This document shows, in pieces, positions 28,134 to 39,267 of a DNA stretch of 64,000 bases (the first letter of the stretch is position 1; each line of letters opens with the position of its first letter). Where the stretch lies: assembly GCA_905221085.1 (NCBI GenBank), contig CAJNBT010000006.1, positions 1-64,000 on the forward strand, read 5' to 3'. The translations under genes and the position numbers were made by a program. Origin of the DNA: a bacterium (GTDB lineage Bacteria; Bacillota; Bacilli; Lactobacillales; Streptococcaceae). The notes under the pieces were generated by a model, which ran no database searches, was not told the DNA's origin, and saw only the letters and a list, made by a program, of their open reading frames with translations.

Positions 28134-28340
28134 TTATTTTCGATTCGAAATTACAAACTTATCAATGAACAATAAGTGATATAAGGCCAGTACCAGACCC
28201 CAAGCGCTACCACGAAAAGAGAATTCTTGATGATTGAGAGGAAACAAATCATGGTTACCTATATAGAGGCAGGTCAAAATGATAAATAAAATCCAAAATA
28301 AATCAGTCCATTTATATTTTGAAAAATATTTTTTCCACAT
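28134..28340 (-). CDS. Small membrane protein, unknown function
   Basis: The 68-residue protein has a first helix at about 11-28 (TDLFWILFIILTCLYIG) and a second at about 44-60. AAGAAGGTG precedes the ATG and a near-consensus promoter lies at 28367-28395. It probably shares a transcript with the TTG-started gene 52 bp downstream. I do not recognise the family. Confidence 0.65.
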   Translation of the reverse strand: MWKKYFSKYKWTDLFWILFIILTCLYIGNHDLFPLNHQEFSFRGSAWGLVLALYHLLFIDKFVISNRK

Positions 28341-28366
28341 AAAAACACCTTCTTTCCTACAAATAT

Positions 28367-28395
28367 ATTATAATACTTTATGTAAGCGAATACAA
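28367..28395 (-). promoter_or_regulatory. Promoter of the small membrane gene pair
   Basis: TTGTAT (28390-28395), a 17-bp spacer, TATAAT (28367-28372) on the minus strand. Confidence 0.75.
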
Positions 28396-28496
28396 GAAAC
28401 ATGAGGATGAAAGACAGTAAAACCAGCATTTAAAGCCTTCACTGTATCTAGGATTTATCTGTTTTTAGACAAGATTGACCCAAATCCACAGCATTC

Positions 28497-28530
28497 AAAA
28501 AAGCGAATTTCAATCGAAACTCGCTTTTTT
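28497..28530 (-). terminator. Terminator of the malQ-glgP operon
   Basis: AAAAAAGCGA pairs with TCGCTTTTTT, with further TTTC/GAAA pairing inside. It lies 29 bp after the glgP stop codon and is symmetric. Confidence 0.85.
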
Positions 28531-28558
28531 ACAAAATATATTAGTATAAATTTGTATC

Positions 28559-30817
28559 TTAGTTCAAGTGCCAGATATCTTCGTTATACTGAGCGATAGT
28601 ACGGTCAGATGAGAAGAATCCTGCTTTAGCAATGTTGACGATAACTTTATCCAACCATGCGTCACGGTCTTCGTAGTCAGCAAGCATTTGCTCTTTCACT
28701 TTGATGTAGTCTTCCAAGTCAAGAAGAGTCATGAACCAGTCTTTGTTGATCAATTCATTGTAAAGACGTTCCAAACGCTCTTTGTTTCCAGCTGCAAGAA
28801 CTGCATCGCTAACGATGAAGTCAACCAATGGTTTGATAGCTTCACGAGCGTAGAATTCGCTTGATTTGTAAGCTGCTTTTGCGTAAAGATCGATAACGGT
28901 TTCTGAATCTTCACCGAAGATGTAGATGTTTTCGTCGCCAACCAACTCAGCGATTTCCACGTTAGCACCGTCCATAGTACCAAGAGTCAAAGCTCCGTTC
29001 AACATGAATTTCATGTTACCAGTACCTGAAGCTTCTTTAGAAGCAAGTGAGATTTGTTCAGAGATATCACATGCTGGGATAAGGAAGCTTGCTGCAGTAA
29101 CGTTATAGTTTTCAACCATAACTACTTGCAAGTGTGGAGCTACTGCTGGATCGTTAGCAATAACTTCTGACATGCAAAGGATCAAGTGGATGATATCTTG
29201 AGCGATTGTGTAGGCTGGAGCTGCTTTACCACCAAAGAAGATTGTGATTGGGCGAGCAGGGATGTTACCAGCTTTAATGTCAAGGTATTTGTGGATCACG
29301 TACAAAGCGTTCATTTGTTGGCGTTTGTACTCGTGAAGACGTTTGATTTGGATATCAAAGATAGAGTTTGTATTGATTTCCACACCTTGGTGTTCTTTCA
29401 AATGACGAGCCAATTTACGTTTGTTGTGAGCTTTGATGCTTTCCAATTTTTCTTTGACAGCTGCTTTGTCTTCATAAGACAAGAGTTTTTCAAGCTCATC
29501 TGCTTCATGGTGCCAACCTTCTCCAATAATCTCATCCAAGTAGTGAGACAGTCTTGGGTTGGCATGCATGAGCCAGCGACGGAATGTGATACCGTTTGTT
29601 TTGTTGTTGAATTTTTCTGGGTAAAGGTCGTAGAAGGCTTTCAACTCAGAATTTTTCAAGATTTCAGTGTGAAGTGCTGCAACCCCGTTAACGCTGTATC
29701 CGTAGTGGATATCCATGTGAGCCATGTGAACACGTCCGCTCTCGTCGATAATTTGAACAGCTGGATCTTTGTATTCTGCTTTCACACGGCGGTCCAATTC
29801 TTCGATGATTGGTACCAAGTGAGGAACTACTTCTTGCAAGAACTCAAGAGGCCATTTTTCAAGGGCTTCAGCAAGGATTGTGTGGTTAGTGTAGGCAGTC
29901 ATGCTACGAACGATTGAGATTGCTTCGTCAAGCTCGATACCACGTGCAGTCAAAAGACGAATCAATTCAGGGATCACCATTGATGGGTGAGTATCGTTAA
30001 TTTGTACAACTGCGTAATCAGCAAGGTCATGCAAGTTGCTTCCTTTTTCGATTGCTTCGTCGATGATCAATTGCGCACCATTTGAAACCATGAAGTATTG
30101 TTGGAAGATACGGAGCAATTCACCTTGACGGTCACTATCATCTGGGTAAAGGAAAAGAGTCAAGTTGCGAGCGATGTCTGTTTTATCAAAGTTGATACCG
30201 TCTTTAATGATAGAAGAATCAACTGAATCCAAGTCAAACAAACGCAAGCGGTTCTTAGTTTCTGTCTTGTAACCAGGTACATCGATATCGTAAAGAGTTG
30301 ATGTCAATGTGAAGTGAGCAAATGGCACTTGGTAGCTACGGCTTGAGCGAACCAACCAGTTTTGCTCTGTCAACCATGCATTTGGGATTGTTTCTTGTTG
30401 GTTATTTTTAAGAACTTGTTGGAAAAGACCGTAGTGGTAGTTAAGACCAACACCGTCACCGTTCAAACCAAGAGTTGCAATTGAGTCAATAAAGCAGGCA
30501 GCCAAACGTCCCAAACCACCATTACCAAGAGATGGCTCCAATTCAACTTCTTCAACTTCGATCAAATCTTTACCTGCAGATGCAAGTTCTTTTTTAACAT
30601 CGTCGTAAAGACCAAGGTTGATCAAGTTGTTTGACAAAAGTTTACCAATCAAGAACTCAGCTGAGATGTAGTAAACTTTTTTCTTACCAGTGTTAACTGG
30701 TTTTTTGCTACTTGCAAGCTTGCTGTAGTTAAGAAGAGTCAGGTAAAGCTCTTCATTGCTACATTCTGCAATGGTTTTATTGTAACGATTTTGTACAAAT
30801 TCTTGTAGTGATAACAT
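28559..30817 (-). CDS. glgP: Maltodextrin/glycogen phosphorylase
   Basis: The 752-residue phosphorylase (malP in the pneumococcal mal regulon) releases glucose 1-phosphate from alpha-1,4-glucans. It has the pyridoxal-phosphate-site motif [15 protein letters not shown] with the lysine that binds the cofactor, and the [16 protein letters not shown] signature. It follows malQ by 25 bp. Together they degrade the maltodextrins imported by MalXCD. Control comes from the MalR/CcpA sites in the malQ-malX spacer. Confidence 0.95.
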   Translation of the reverse strand: MLSLQEFVQNRYNKTIAECSNEELYLTLLNYSKLASSKKPVNTGKKKVYYISAEFLIGKLLSNNLINLGLYDDVKKELASAGKDLIEVEEVELEPSLGNGGLGRLAACFIDSIATLGLNGDGVGLNYHYGLFQQVLKNNQQETIPNAWLTEQNWLVRSSRSYQVPFAHFTLTSTLYDIDVPGYKTETKNRLRLFDLDSVDSSIIKDGINFDKTDIARNLTLFLYPDDSDRQGELLRIFQQYFMVSNGAQLIIDEAIEKGSNLHDLADYAVVQINDTHPSMVIPELIRLLTARGIELDEAISIVRSMTAYTNHTILAEALEKWPLEFLQEVVPHLVPIIEELDRRVKAEYKDPAVQIIDESGRVHMAHMDIHYGYSVNGVAALHTEILKNSELKAFYDLYPEKFNNKTNGITFRRWLMHANPRLSHYLDEIIGEGWHHEADELEKLLSYEDKAAVKEKLESIKAHNKRKLARHLKEHQGVEINTNSIFDIQIKRLHEYKRQQMNALYVIHKYLDIKAGNIPARPITIFFGGKAAPAYTIAQDIIHLILCMSEVIANDPAVAPHLQVVMVENYNVTAASFLIPACDISEQISLASKEASGTGNMKFMLNGALTLGTMDGANVEIAELVGDENIYIFGEDSETVIDLYAKAAYKSSEFYAREAIKPLVDFIVSDAVLAAGNKERLERLYNELINKDWFMTLLDLEDYIKVKEQMLADYEDRDAWLDKVIVNIAKAGFFSSDRTIAQYNEDIWHLN

Positions 30818-30842
30818 GTTTAAGGTGTCTCCTGATATTGTA

Positions 30843-32360
30843 TTATTTCTTTAAATCTACCAAATTTTCATTGATTCGGCGATAGATTGTTGTCAAGTCA
30901 AGCAAGCCTTCCTCGACAGCTGGTGTCAATTGATCTTCAGTCATACGCCAAGACCAGTTTCCACCAAGGGTAGATGGGAAGTTCATACGAGCTACCTCAT
31001 CCAATTCTAGCAAATCTTGCATAGTTGCAATTGCCATGAAGCTAACTGATGAAAAGACTGTACGAAGCATAGCATGTGGCACTGTTTCGTATTCTTTACG
31101 GTTAGTGTAACGCGCCATGTACTCACGAGTCGCATCATCGATCTCGTTACGGTACCAACCAAGGACCGTATTGTTATCGTGTGTTCCTGTGTACATTACT
31201 GAGTTAGCAGGTGCCAAGTGTGGACTATCGATGCTTTCGTCTTCTGGGTTGAAAGCAAATTGAAGAATCTTCATTCCTGGGAAGCCAGTACGTTCACGCA
31301 ATTCGATAACTTCGTCTGTCATGAAACCAAGGTCTTCTGCGATGATGTTTAGCTCACCAAGTTCTTCCTTAACGGCTGCAAAAAGTTTGTAGCCAGGACC
31401 TTTCACCCACTCACCAGGTGCTGCTGTATCAGAACCAGCAGGGATTTCCCAGTAAGATTCGAAACCACGGAAGTGGTCGATACGAACGATATCGTAGATT
31501 TTGAAGCTTTCACGCAAGCGTTCAATCCACCATTTGTAACCATCTTTGTCCATTGCTTCCCAGTCATAAATTGGGTTACCCCAAAGCTGACCAGTTGCAG
31601 AAAACTCATCTGGTGGGCATCCTGCGATACAAGTCGCCTTACCGTTGACATCTGTCTTGAAGAGATGTGGATTCGCCCACATATCGCTTGAATCTTCCGC
31701 TACGTAGATTGGCATGTCCCCAACGATTTCGATGTGGTTGTCGTTAGCGTAAGCTTTCAATTTCAACCATTGTTGGAAGAAGAAGTATTGAGTCACACGG
31801 TGGTAAACCAACTTGTCTGCCAATTGCTCACGGTAGCTTTCAAGTGCTGAAGCTTTACGAGCACGAACATCTGCATCTGGCCATTCAGTCCAAGCAAGAT
31901 TGTCAAAATTCTCTTTGATAGCCATATACTCTGCAAAGAGTTCAAGCCATGATTGGTTGTCTTGAGCAAATTTCTCAAAATCTTTAACATCTCCTACTTC
32001 CAAGAAACGTTTTACCGCTTTTTCTAAAAGAGGACGACGTGCATAGTAGATTTTCGCATAATCAACTTCAGACGCATCGCTACCAAAGTCAACCCCTTCA
32101 AGATCACTTGCTTGCAACAAGCCTTGCTCCACCAAAATATCCAAATCGATAAAATGAGTGTTCCCTGCGAAAGCAGAGAAAGATTGGTAAGGAGAGTCTC
32201 CGTAACTAGTTGTTCCTAGTGGAAGGATTTGCCAGTAACGTTGTTTTGTGCGAACCAAGAAATCAACGAAGTCGTAAGCACTTTTACCAAATGATCCGAT
32301 TCCGTATGCTCCTGGAAGAGAAGAAATGTGCATCAACACACCACTTTGACGTTTTTTCAT
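30843..32360 (-). CDS. malQ: 4-alpha-glucanotransferase (amylomaltase)
   Basis: MalQ (MalM) rearranges maltodextrins so that the phosphorylase can use them. The 505-residue GH77 enzyme has the expected catalytic segments: [18 protein letters not shown] holds the nucleophile aspartate, [12 protein letters not shown] holds the acid/base glutamate, and YTGTHDNNT holds the third acidic residue. I chose the ATG at 32360 (MKKRQSG) with GAGG 8 bp upstream; the frame also opens with GTG three codons earlier. It is divergent from malX. Confidence 0.95.
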   Translation of the reverse strand: MKKRQSGVLMHISSLPGAYGIGSFGKSAYDFVDFLVRTKQRYWQILPLGTTSYGDSPYQSFSAFAGNTHFIDLDILVEQGLLQASDLEGVDFGSDASEVDYAKIYYARRPLLEKAVKRFLEVGDVKDFEKFAQDNQSWLELFAEYMAIKENFDNLAWTEWPDADVRARKASALESYREQLADKLVYHRVTQYFFFQQWLKLKAYANDNHIEIVGDMPIYVAEDSSDMWANPHLFKTDVNGKATCIAGCPPDEFSATGQLWGNPIYDWEAMDKDGYKWWIERLRESFKIYDIVRIDHFRGFESYWEIPAGSDTAAPGEWVKGPGYKLFAAVKEELGELNIIAEDLGFMTDEVIELRERTGFPGMKILQFAFNPEDESIDSPHLAPANSVMYTGTHDNNTVLGWYRNEIDDATREYMARYTNRKEYETVPHAMLRTVFSSVSFMAIATMQDLLELDEVARMNFPSTLGGNWSWRMTEDQLTPAVEEGLLDLTTIYRRINENLVDLKK

Positions 32361-32406
32361 AATAAGCACCTCATGTGTTTATAGTTAGATATTACATTTT
32401 TACGAA

Positions 32407-32420
32407 CGCAAACGTTTGCG
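32407..32420. promoter_or_regulatory. malO: MalR operator in front of malQ-glgP
   Basis: CGCAAACGTTTGCG is a perfect 14-bp palindrome just downstream of the malQ -10 box, so a bound LacI-type repressor would block initiation. malR lies 5 kb away in the same regulon. Confidence 0.8.
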
Positions 32421-32429
32421 CTATTACTT

Positions 32430-32458
32430 AGTATAGCTCATTTTCTTGATAAATGCAA
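32430..32458 (-). promoter_or_regulatory. Promoter of malQ-glgP
   Basis: TTGCAT (32453-32458), a 17-bp spacer, TATACT (32430-32435) on the minus strand. Confidence 0.75.
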
Positions 32459-32460
32459 GC

Positions 32461-32738
32461 GATTTTAAATAACTTTTTTGATTATTTTTTAAAAATTTTT
32501 TCTTCTTACTCGTATATATATCCTTTCAGGAAACAAAATAGGAATACGGGTTTCACTTATCTTATTAAGCAAAAATAAAGTGAGAATCCTCTCTGCTTTC
32601 CATTTGTAAATTAAGCAATCGTTTTCTCAACTTTTTTTAAATTTGAAACAAAACCGATTTTGGGGATTTTCTACTATTATATGCTGATTAAGCGTTTACC
32701 TTTTTCTACAATTTTTTTAAATTTTTTACAAAAAACAC
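32461..32738. other. malQ-malX divergent spacer, no gene
   Basis: This AT-rich stretch separates the two mal promoters. I see no coding frame. It holds further imperfect CG-centred sites, such as GCAATCGTTTTC near 32613 and AAGCGTTTACC near 32690. These could be weak cre or MalR sites. Confidence 0.5.
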
Positions 32739-32767
32739 TTGCAACCGCTTTCTGTTTATGTTATACT
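32739..32767 (+). promoter_or_regulatory. Promoter of malXCD with overlapping cre site
   Basis: TTGCAA (32739-32744), a 17-bp spacer, TATACT (32762-32767). TTGCAACCGCTTTCT (32739-32753) fits the cre consensus WTGNAANCGNWNNCW at every position and covers the -35 box, so CcpA should repress in glucose. Confidence 0.8.
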
Positions 32768-32777
32768 AGTCCCGTAA

Positions 32778-32798
32778 AGGAAAACGTTTGCGTTTCCT
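32778..32798. promoter_or_regulatory. malO: MalR-type operator downstream of the malX start site
   Basis: AGGAAA and TTTCCT flank an ACGTTTGCG core, making an imperfect palindrome about 10-30 bp after the -10 box. It is related to the perfect site at malQ but weaker in symmetry. Confidence 0.65.
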
Positions 32799-32835
32799 CA
32801 TTATAAAATTTGTTATTCTTTAGGAGGAATACACT

Positions 32836-34107
32836 ATGTCATCTAAATTCATGAAGAGCGCTTCTGTGCTTGGAGCTGTTACACTTGCTAGCTTGCTTTT
32901 GGTAGCTTGTGGAAGCAAACCTGCTGAAAAAGCTGCTGATACTGGTTCATCTGAAGCGAAAGAAATCACTCTTTACGTCGAAGACCAATACAAAGCTTAT
33001 GCTGAAACAGTTGCTAAAGCTTATGAAAAAGAATCAAAAACAAAAGTTAACATCAAATCTGGTGACCAACTTGGTGGTCTTGACAAACTTTCTCTTGACA
33101 ACCAATCAGGTCAAGCTGCTGACGTTATGATGGCACCATACGACCGTGTGGGTAGCCTTGGTTCTGACGGACAACTTTCAGAAGTTAAATTGAGCGATGG
33201 TGCTAAAACAGAAGATAAAACTAAATCTCTTGTAACAGCTGCTGACGGTAAAGTTTACGGTGCTCCTGCCGTTATCGAGTCACTTGTTATGTACTACAAC
33301 AAAGACTTGGTAAAAGAAGCTCCAAAAACTTTTGCTGACTTAGAAAACCTTGCTAAAGATAGCAAATATGCCTTCGCTGGAGAAGATGGAAAAACTTCTG
33401 CTTTCCTAGCTGACTGGACAAACTTCTACTACGCATACGGACTTCTTGCTGGTAACGGTGCTTACGTATTCGGACAAAACGGTAAGGACGCTAAAGACAT
33501 CGGTCTTGCAAACGACGGTTCTATCGCAGGTATCAACTACGCTAAATCTTGGTATGAAAAGTGGCCTAAAGGTATGCAAGATGGTACAGCTGCTGGAAAC
33601 TTAATCCAAACTCAATTCCAAGAAGGTAAAACAGCTGCTATCATTGATGGACCTTGGAAAGCTCAAGCTTTCAAAGATGCTAAAGTAAACTACGGTGTTG
33701 CAACTATCCCAACTCTTCCAAACGGAAAAGATTACGCAGCATTCGGTGGTGGTAAAGCTTGGATTATCCCATCAAGTACTAAGAACCTTGAAGCTGCTCA
33801 AAAATTTGTAGACTTCCTTGTTTCAACTGAACAACAAAAAGCCTTCTATGATGCAACTAACGAAATCCCAGCTAACACTGAAGCTCGTTCATACGCTGAA
33901 GGTAAAAACGATGAGTTGACAACAGCTGTTATCAAACAATTCAAGAACGCTCAACCAATTCCAAACATCTCTCAAATGTCTGCAGTTTGGGAACCAGCTG
34001 CTAACATGCTCTTTGATGCTGTAAGTGGTAAGAAAGATGCTAAAACAGCTGCTAACGATGCTGTAACATTGATCAAAGAAACAATCAAACAAAAATTTGG
34101 TGAATAA
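32836..34107 (+). CDS. malX: Maltodextrin-binding lipoprotein
   Basis: The 423-residue solute-binding lipoprotein delivers maltodextrins to MalCD. The signal peptide ends in LLLVAC, with lipidation expected at C25. The remainder is a family 1 extracellular binding protein with the FAAFGGGKAW-like core (DYAAFGGGKAWII). AGGAGGA precedes the ATG. It starts the malXCD operon. No ATPase gene is present; streptococci usually energise this system with a shared ATPase (MsmK). Confidence 0.95.
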   Translation: MSSKFMKSASVLGAVTLASLLLVACGSKPAEKAADTGSSEAKEITLYVEDQYKAYAETVAKAYEKESKTKVNIKSGDQLGGLDKLSLDNQSGQAADVMMAPYDRVGSLGSDGQLSEVKLSDGAKTEDKTKSLVTAADGKVYGAPAVIESLVMYYNKDLVKEAPKTFADLENLAKDSKYAFAGEDGKTSAFLADWTNFYYAYGLLAGNGAYVFGQNGKDAKDIGLANDGSIAGINYAKSWYEKWPKGMQDGTAAGNLIQTQFQEGKTAAIIDGPWKAQAFKDAKVNYGVATIPTLPNGKDYAAFGGGKAWIIPSSTKNLEAAQKFVDFLVSTEQQKAFYDATNEIPANTEARSYAEGKNDELTTAVIKQFKNAQPIPNISQMSAVWEPAANMLFDAVSGKKDAKTAANDAVTLIKETIKQKFGE

Positions 34108-34217
34108 AAAATTTGTTCAAGGGGGGTGAAATTCAAATCCCCCTTTGAATTTATCAATAGAAAACATATATAATTTAGGTTTTAACTAGAAACCAGTATC
34201 CTATGAAAGGAGTTATT

Positions 34218-35510
34218 ATGGAAAAGCAACAACCTAGTAAAGCAGCCCTGCTGTCTATCATTCCTGGGTTAGGACAGATTTACAATAAACAAAAAGCCAA
34301 AGGTCTTATCTTCCTTGGTGTAACCCTTGTATTTGTCCTCTACTTCCTAGCACTTGCAGCCCCTGAATTGAACAATCTCATCACTCTTGGTGACAAACAA
34401 GGTCGTGACAATTCCCTCTTTATGCTGATTCGTGGTGCCTTCCATTTAATCTTTGTAGTCGTTTATGTACTCTTTTATTTCGCAAATATCAAAGATGCAC
34501 ATACTATCTCAAAACGCATTAACAATGGAATTCCAGTTCCACGTACCTTCAAAGACATGATCAAAGGGATTTATGAAAATGGCTTCCCTTACCTCTTGAT
34601 CATTCCATCTTATGTTGCCATGACCTTCGCGATTATCTTCCCAGTTATCGTAACCTTGATGATCGCATTTACTAACTATGACTTCCAACACTTGCCACCA
34701 AACAAATTGTTGGACTGGGTTGGTTTGACCAACTTTACGAATATCTGGAGTTTGAGTACCTTCCGTTCTGCCTTCGGTGCTGTTCTTTCTTGGACTATCA
34801 TCTGGGCTTTGGCTGCCTCAACTTTACAAATTGTCATCGGTATCTTCACAGCTATCATTGCTAACCAACCATTTATCAAAGGAAAACGTATCTTTGGTGT
34901 TATTTTCCTTCTTCCTTGGGCTGTCCCAGCCTTCATCACTATCTTGACATTCTCAAACATGTTTAACGATAGTGTTGGTGCTATCAACACTCAAGTATTG
35001 CCAATCTTAGCTAAATTCCTTCCTTTCCTTGATGGTGCTCTTATTCCTTGGAAAACAGACCCAACTTGGACTAAGATTGCCTTGATTATGATGCAAGGTT
35101 GGCTTGGATTCCCATATATCTACGTTTTGACTTTGGGTATCTTGCAATCTATTCCTAATGACCTTTACGAAGCAGCTTATATTGACGGTGCCAATGCTTG
35201 GCAAAAATTCCGCAACATCACTTTCCCAATGATCTTGGCTGTTGCGGCACCTACTTTGATCAGTCAGTACACCTTCAACTTTAACAACTTCTCTATCATG
35301 TACCTCTTCAACGCTGGAGGACCTGGTAGTGTCGGTGGTGGAGCTGGTTCAACCGATATCTTGATCTCATGGATTTACCGTTTGACAACAGGTACATCTC
35401 CTCAATACTCTATGGCGGCAGCTGTTACCTTGATTATCTCTATCATTGTCATCTCAATCTCTATGATCGCATTCAAGAAACTACACGCATTTGATATGGA
35501 GGACGTCTAA
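34218..35510 (+). CDS. malC: Maltodextrin ABC transporter permease MalC
   Basis: The 430-residue permease has an N-terminal extension with extra helices and then the usual MalF-type core. The EAA loop reads [21 protein letters not shown] chose MEKQQPSK at 34218, preceded by AAAGGAG; the frame opens five codons earlier. It lies 110 bp after malX and one base before malD. Confidence 0.93.
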   Translation: MEKQQPSKAALLSIIPGLGQIYNKQKAKGLIFLGVTLVFVLYFLALAAPELNNLITLGDKQGRDNSLFMLIRGAFHLIFVVVYVLFYFANIKDAHTISKRINNGIPVPRTFKDMIKGIYENGFPYLLIIPSYVAMTFAIIFPVIVTLMIAFTNYDFQHLPPNKLLDWVGLTNFTNIWSLSTFRSAFGAVLSWTIIWALAASTLQIVIGIFTAIIANQPFIKGKRIFGVIFLLPWAVPAFITILTFSNMFNDSVGAINTQVLPILAKFLPFLDGALIPWKTDPTWTKIALIMMQGWLGFPYIYVLTLGILQSIPNDLYEAAYIDGANAWQKFRNITFPMILAVAAPTLISQYTFNFNNFSIMYLFNAGGPGSVGGGAGSTDILISWIYRLTTGTSPQYSMAAAVTLIISIIVISISMIAFKKLHAFDMEDV

Positions 35511-35511
35511 G

Positions 35512-36354
35512 ATGAATAACTCAATCAAACTCAAACGTAGACTGACTCAAACACTTACTTACCTTTACCTGATTGGTCTATCCATTGTGATTATCTATCC
35601 ACTTTTGATTACCATCATGTCAGCCTTTAAGACTGGTAACGTAGTAGCCTTTAAACTAGACAGCAACGTCGACTTTAGTTTTGCTAACTTCCAAGGGCTC
35701 TTCTCTGAAACCTTGTACGGTACTTGGTACCTCAACACTTTGATTATCGCCTTAATTACTATGGCTGTTCAAACAAGTATCATCGTACTTGCTGGTTATG
35801 CCTACAGCCGTTACAACTTCTTGGCTCGTAAACAAAGTTTGGTTTTCTTCTTGATTATCCAAATGGTGCCAACCATGGCCGCTTTGACAGCCTTCTTCGT
35901 TATGGCGCTTATGTTGAACGCCCTTAACCACAGCTGGTTCCTCATCTTCCTCTACGTTGGTGGTGGTATTCCGATGAATGCTTGGCTCATGAAAGGCTAC
36001 TTCGATACAGTGCCAATGTCTCTAGACGAATCTGCAAAACTAGACGGTGCAGGACACTTCCGCCGCTTCTGGCAAATTGTTCTTCCACTTGTTCGCCCAA
36101 TGGTTGCCGTACAAGCCCTCTGGGCCTTCATGGGACCTTTCGGGGACTACATCCTCTCTAGTTTCTTACTTCGTGAGAAAGAATACTTTACTGTTGCCGT
36201 AGGTCTCCAAACCTTCGTCAGCAATGTGAAAAACTTGAAGATTGCCTACTTCTCAGCAGGTGCTATCCTCATCGCCCTTCCAATCTGTATTCTCTTCTTC
36301 TTCCTACAAAAGAACTTTGTTTCAGGACTTACAAGTGGTGGCGACAAGGGATAA
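35512..36354 (+). CDS. malD: Maltodextrin ABC transporter permease MalD
   Basis: The 280-residue permease is the MalG-type partner of MalC. It has six membrane helices and the EAA loop [22 protein letters not shown] chose [10 protein letters not shown] at 35512, with GGAGG inside the malC end. Its stop codon lies in the 5' arm of the operon terminator. Confidence 0.94.
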   Translation: MNNSIKLKRRLTQTLTYLYLIGLSIVIIYPLLITIMSAFKTGNVVAFKLDSNVDFSFANFQGLFSETLYGTWYLNTLIIALITMAVQTSIIVLAGYAYSRYNFLARKQSLVFFLIIQMVPTMAALTAFFVMALMLNALNHSWFLIFLYVGGGIPMNAWLMKGYFDTVPMSLDESAKLDGAGHFRRFWQIVLPLVRPMVAVQALWAFMGPFGDYILSSFLLREKEYFTVAVGLQTFVSNVKNLKIAYFSAGAILIALPICILFFFLQKNFVSGLTSGGDKG

Positions 36355-36375
36355 TATATCCCCGCCACCCTTTTT
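36337..36375 (+). terminator. Terminator of malXCD
   Basis: GGTGGCG pairs with CGCCACC, with GGGAT/ATCCC pairing inside, followed by CTTTTTC. Confidence 0.9.
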
Positions 36376-36433
36376 CATTTTGAAGCTTGTGACTATAAAA
36401 CTATCCTTGTAGCAAGCAATTTTTCTCCTAGAC

Positions 36434-36462
36434 TTGAAATAAAGCACATTTCTCTATATAAT
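36434..36462 (+). promoter_or_regulatory. Promoter of malAR
   Basis: TTGAAA (36434-36439), a 17-bp spacer, TATAAT (36457-36462); 37 bp remain to the malA ATG. Confidence 0.8.
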
Positions 36463-36499
36463 AATACTCATATAGAAAACACCTTTTAGAAAGATACCT

Positions 36500-37300
36500 A
36501 TGCTTCCATATCCATTTTCCTATTTTTCAAGTATTTGGGGATTTCGTAAGCCCCTGTCCAAACGTTTCGGACTCAACTGGTTTCAGCTTCTCTTTACCAG
36601 TATCTTCCTTATCAGTTTGTCTATGGTACCCATTGCTATTCAAAACAGCTCACAGGATACTTATCCGCTAGAAACCTTTATCGATAATGTCTATGAACCA
36701 TTGACAGATGAGGTTGTCCAGGATCTCTCTGAACATGCTAAAATTGTTGATGGCAAATTTACTTATACAGGAGCAGCTAGTCAAGCGCCTTCTCTTTTAA
36801 TCGGTCCAAGTCAAAGCAAGGAATTACCTAAGGACTTGCAACTGCATTTCGATACAAAAGAACTGGTCATCAGCAAGGAAAGTAAAGAACTGACCCGTGT
36901 CTCTTATCGAGCGATTGAGACTGAGAGTTTCAAAAGTAAAGATAGCTTGACCCAAGCAATTTCTAAGGACTGGTACCAGCAGAATCGTGTCTACATCAGT
37001 CTCTTCCTAGTTCTCGGTGCAAGCTTCCTCTTTGGTTTAAATTTCTTTATCGTCTCTCTAGGAGCGAGTCTTCTCCTTTATATCACTAAGAAATCACGCC
37101 TCTTTTCATTTAGGACCTTTAAAGAGTGCTACCATTTTATCTTGAACTGTTTAGGATTACCAACCCTGATTACGCTTATTTTGGGACTATTTGGCCAAAA
37201 TATGACAACTCTGATTACTGTACAAAACATTCTTTTTGTTCTGTATCTGGTCACTATCTTTTATAAAACGCATTTCCGTGATCCAGATTACCATAAATAG
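36500..37300 (+). CDS. malA: Maltodextrin-locus membrane protein MalA (DUF1189 family)
   Basis: The 266-residue membrane protein has a helix near 32-50, a soluble extracytoplasmic part (about 55-165) and three or four helices in the C-terminal third. It is always linked to malR in streptococci, but its biochemical role is not known to me. The ribosome-binding site is weak (AGAAAG). malR starts 9 bp after its stop codon. Confidence 0.83.
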   Translation: MLPYPFSYFSSIWGFRKPLSKRFGLNWFQLLFTSIFLISLSMVPIAIQNSSQDTYPLETFIDNVYEPLTDEVVQDLSEHAKIVDGKFTYTGAASQAPSLLIGPSQSKELPKDLQLHFDTKELVISKESKELTRVSYRAIETESFKSKDSLTQAISKDWYQQNRVYISLFLVLGASFLFGLNFFIVSLGASLLLYITKKSRLFSFRTFKECYHFILNCLGLPTLITLILGLFGQNMTTLITVQNILFVLYLVTIFYKTHFRDPDYHK

Positions 37301-37309
37301 GAGATTTTT

Positions 37310-38296
37310 ATGCCCGTTACGATTAAAGATGTGGCCAAGGCTGCTGGTGTTTCACCTTCAACCGTAACCCGTGTTATTCAAAATAAATCAACCATTAGCG
37401 ACGAAACAAAAAAACGCGTTCGTAAGGCTATGAAGGAGCTCAATTACCACCCTAACCTTAATGCTCGTAGTTTGGTAAGCAGTTATACCCAAGTTATCGG
37501 CTTGGTGCTTCCTGACGACTCAGATGCCTTCTATCAAAATCCTTTCTTTCCATCAGTCCTACGTGGCATCTCTCAAGTCGCATCTGAAAACCACTATGCC
37601 ATTCAGATAGCAACAGGTAAAGATGAAAAAGAACGCCTTAAAGCTATTTCACAAATGGTTTACGGTAAACGTGTGGATGGTTTGATTTTCCTTTATGCTG
37701 AAGAGGAAGATCCCTTGGTCAAATTGGTGGCTGAAGAGCAGTTTCCCTTCCTCATTCTAGGAAAATCCATTTCACCCTTTATCCCTCTTGTCGATAATGA
37801 CAATGCCCAAGCTGGTTTTGATGCAACCGAATATTTCATTAAAAAAGGATGCAAACGAATTGCCTTTATCGGAGGTGCTAAGAAACTTTTCGTTACACAA
37901 GACCGTCTAACTGGTTACGAATCCGCGCTCAAGCAATACAAACTGCCTCTTGATGACAATCTGACCTACTTTGCAAATGAATTTCTAGAGGAAAAAGGAT
38001 ATCAATTTAGTCAGCTTCTCTTTCAGCATGACCCACAAATCGATGCTATCATCACAACCGATAGTCTCCTAGCCGAAGGGGTCTGTGACTATATTGCTAA
38101 GTACCAACTGGATGTCCCTGTTCTCAGCTTTGACTCGGTCAATCCCAAGCTCAACTTGGCGGCCTATGTTGATATTAATAGCCTAGAACTTGGTCGTGTT
38201 TCCCTTGAAACTATCCTCCAGATTATCAACGATGCTAAAAGTAATAAGCAAATTTGTTACCGTCAGTTGATTGCCCACAAAATTATTGAAAAATAA
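37310..38296 (+). CDS. malR: LacI-family maltose operon repressor
   Basis: The 328-residue regulator has an N-terminal LacI helix-turn-helix (TIKDVAKAAGVSPSTVTRVI) and a periplasmic-binding-protein-like sensor domain. It binds palindromes with the CAAACGTTTG core, such as those at malQ and malX, and is relieved by maltodextrin. AGGAGA precedes the ATG. The sites near pgi suggest that its reach, or that of CcpA, extends beyond the mal genes. Confidence 0.93.
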   Translation: MPVTIKDVAKAAGVSPSTVTRVIQNKSTISDETKKRVRKAMKELNYHPNLNARSLVSSYTQVIGLVLPDDSDAFYQNPFFPSVLRGISQVASENHYAIQIATGKDEKERLKAISQMVYGKRVDGLIFLYAEEEDPLVKLVAEEQFPFLILGKSISPFIPLVDNDNAQAGFDATEYFIKKGCKRIAFIGGAKKLFVTQDRLTGYESALKQYKLPLDDNLTYFANEFLEEKGYQFSQLLFQHDPQIDAIITTDSLLAEGVCDYIAKYQLDVPVLSFDSVNPKLNLAAYVDINSLELGRVSLETILQIINDAKSNKQICYRQLIAHKIIEK

Positions 38297-38321
38297 AAAC
38301 CAGCTCGAGCTGGTTTTTTTG
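38297..38321. terminator. Bidirectional terminator between malR and yitT-like gene
   Basis: AAAACCAGCTCGAGCTGG followed by TTTTTTT is a perfect dyad, shared by two convergent genes. Confidence 0.92.
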
Positions 38322-38325
38322 GTCA

Positions 38326-39267
38326 TTAATTATCTGTTTCAACGAACCGTCCCAAAATATGAACATTCTCCGATACAGAGACAAAGGCGCCTGGATCTAC
38401 CTGTTTCATAATCTGTTTGAATTCATTAAATTCTGCACGTGTAATGACAGTGATTAAAACTGCCTTTCTTTCGTGATTATAGGTTCCTTCTGCATCGTGG
38501 ATCATAGTTGCTCCGCGGTGCAATTTTTTATGGATTTTCTCAATTACTTTCTCTGGATGATTGGTCACAATCATTGCCTGCATCCGTTTTTGCTTGGTAA
38601 AGACCGCATCTGTCACACGGCTAGAGACAAAGATGGTAATCATAGAGTAGAGAGCGTATTTCCAACCAAAGGTCAAGCCTGCTATCAGCATGATGGTCCC
38701 ATTTACCAAGAAAGAAATACTACCGACATTCTTACCCGTTTTCTTGCGAATGGTCAGACTGACAATATCCGTCCCACCACTGGAGATATTGTTTCGAAGA
38801 GCAAAACCAATCCCCAAGCCCATGACAACACCACCAAAAAGGGCATTGATAATGGGATCCTCAGTCAAGGTCGCCACAGGGACAAACTGGATAAAGAAGG
38901 AACTCATGGATACCGTTATAAAGGTAAAGACCGTGAACTTATGCCCAATCTGATACCAAGCTAAAACCATCAAAGGGAAATTAATAGCGTAGAAAGCCAA
39001 TGAAATCGGGATATGAAAACCAAACCAGTGATTACTCAAGGCAGAGATAATCTGTGCCAGACCTGTCGCACCACTCGAATACACATGACCTGGTTGGAAA
39101 AAGAAATTGACCGCCACTGCTGATAAAAATCCATAGACCAGAGAGGCCGAAATCTTCTCATCATATTTTTCCCTAGAAATGCTTTGTAAGACACGTAAAA
39201 TTTTTATCTGATAAGCAAAGCGGCGCAGATAATAGCGCCACCGCTTAATTCGTTTTGCTTGTTTCAT
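38326..39267 (-). CDS. YitT family membrane protein (DUF161/DUF2179)
   Basis: The 313-residue protein has about five or six membrane helices in the first 220 residues, including [11 protein letters not shown] soluble DUF2179 domain follows at the C-terminus (about 225-310). Its function is not known. The start overlaps the aspS end by 23 bp, which suggests translational coupling to aspS; the local ribosome-binding site (AGAAGA) is modest. Confidence 0.82.
   Translation of the reverse strand: MKQAKRIKRWRYYLRRFAYQIKILRVLQSISREKYDEKISASLVYGFLSAVAVNFFFQPGHVYSSGATGLAQIISALSNHWFGFHIPISLAFYAINFPLMVLAWYQIGHKFTVFTFITVSMSSFFIQFVPVATLTEDPIINALFGGVVMGLGIGFALRNNISSGGTDIVSLTIRKKTGKNVGSISFLVNGTIMLIAGLTFGWKYALYSMITIFVSSRVTDAVFTKQKRMQAMIVTNHPEKVIEKIHKKLHRGATMIHDAEGTYNHERKAVLITVITRAEFNEFKQIMKQVDPGAFVSVSENVHILGRFVETDN

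Noticed and set aside
29186..29917. 243-codon plus-strand frame opposite glgP
   Set aside because: It is antisense to a well-supported gene, has odd Phe/Val-rich composition and no start signals.
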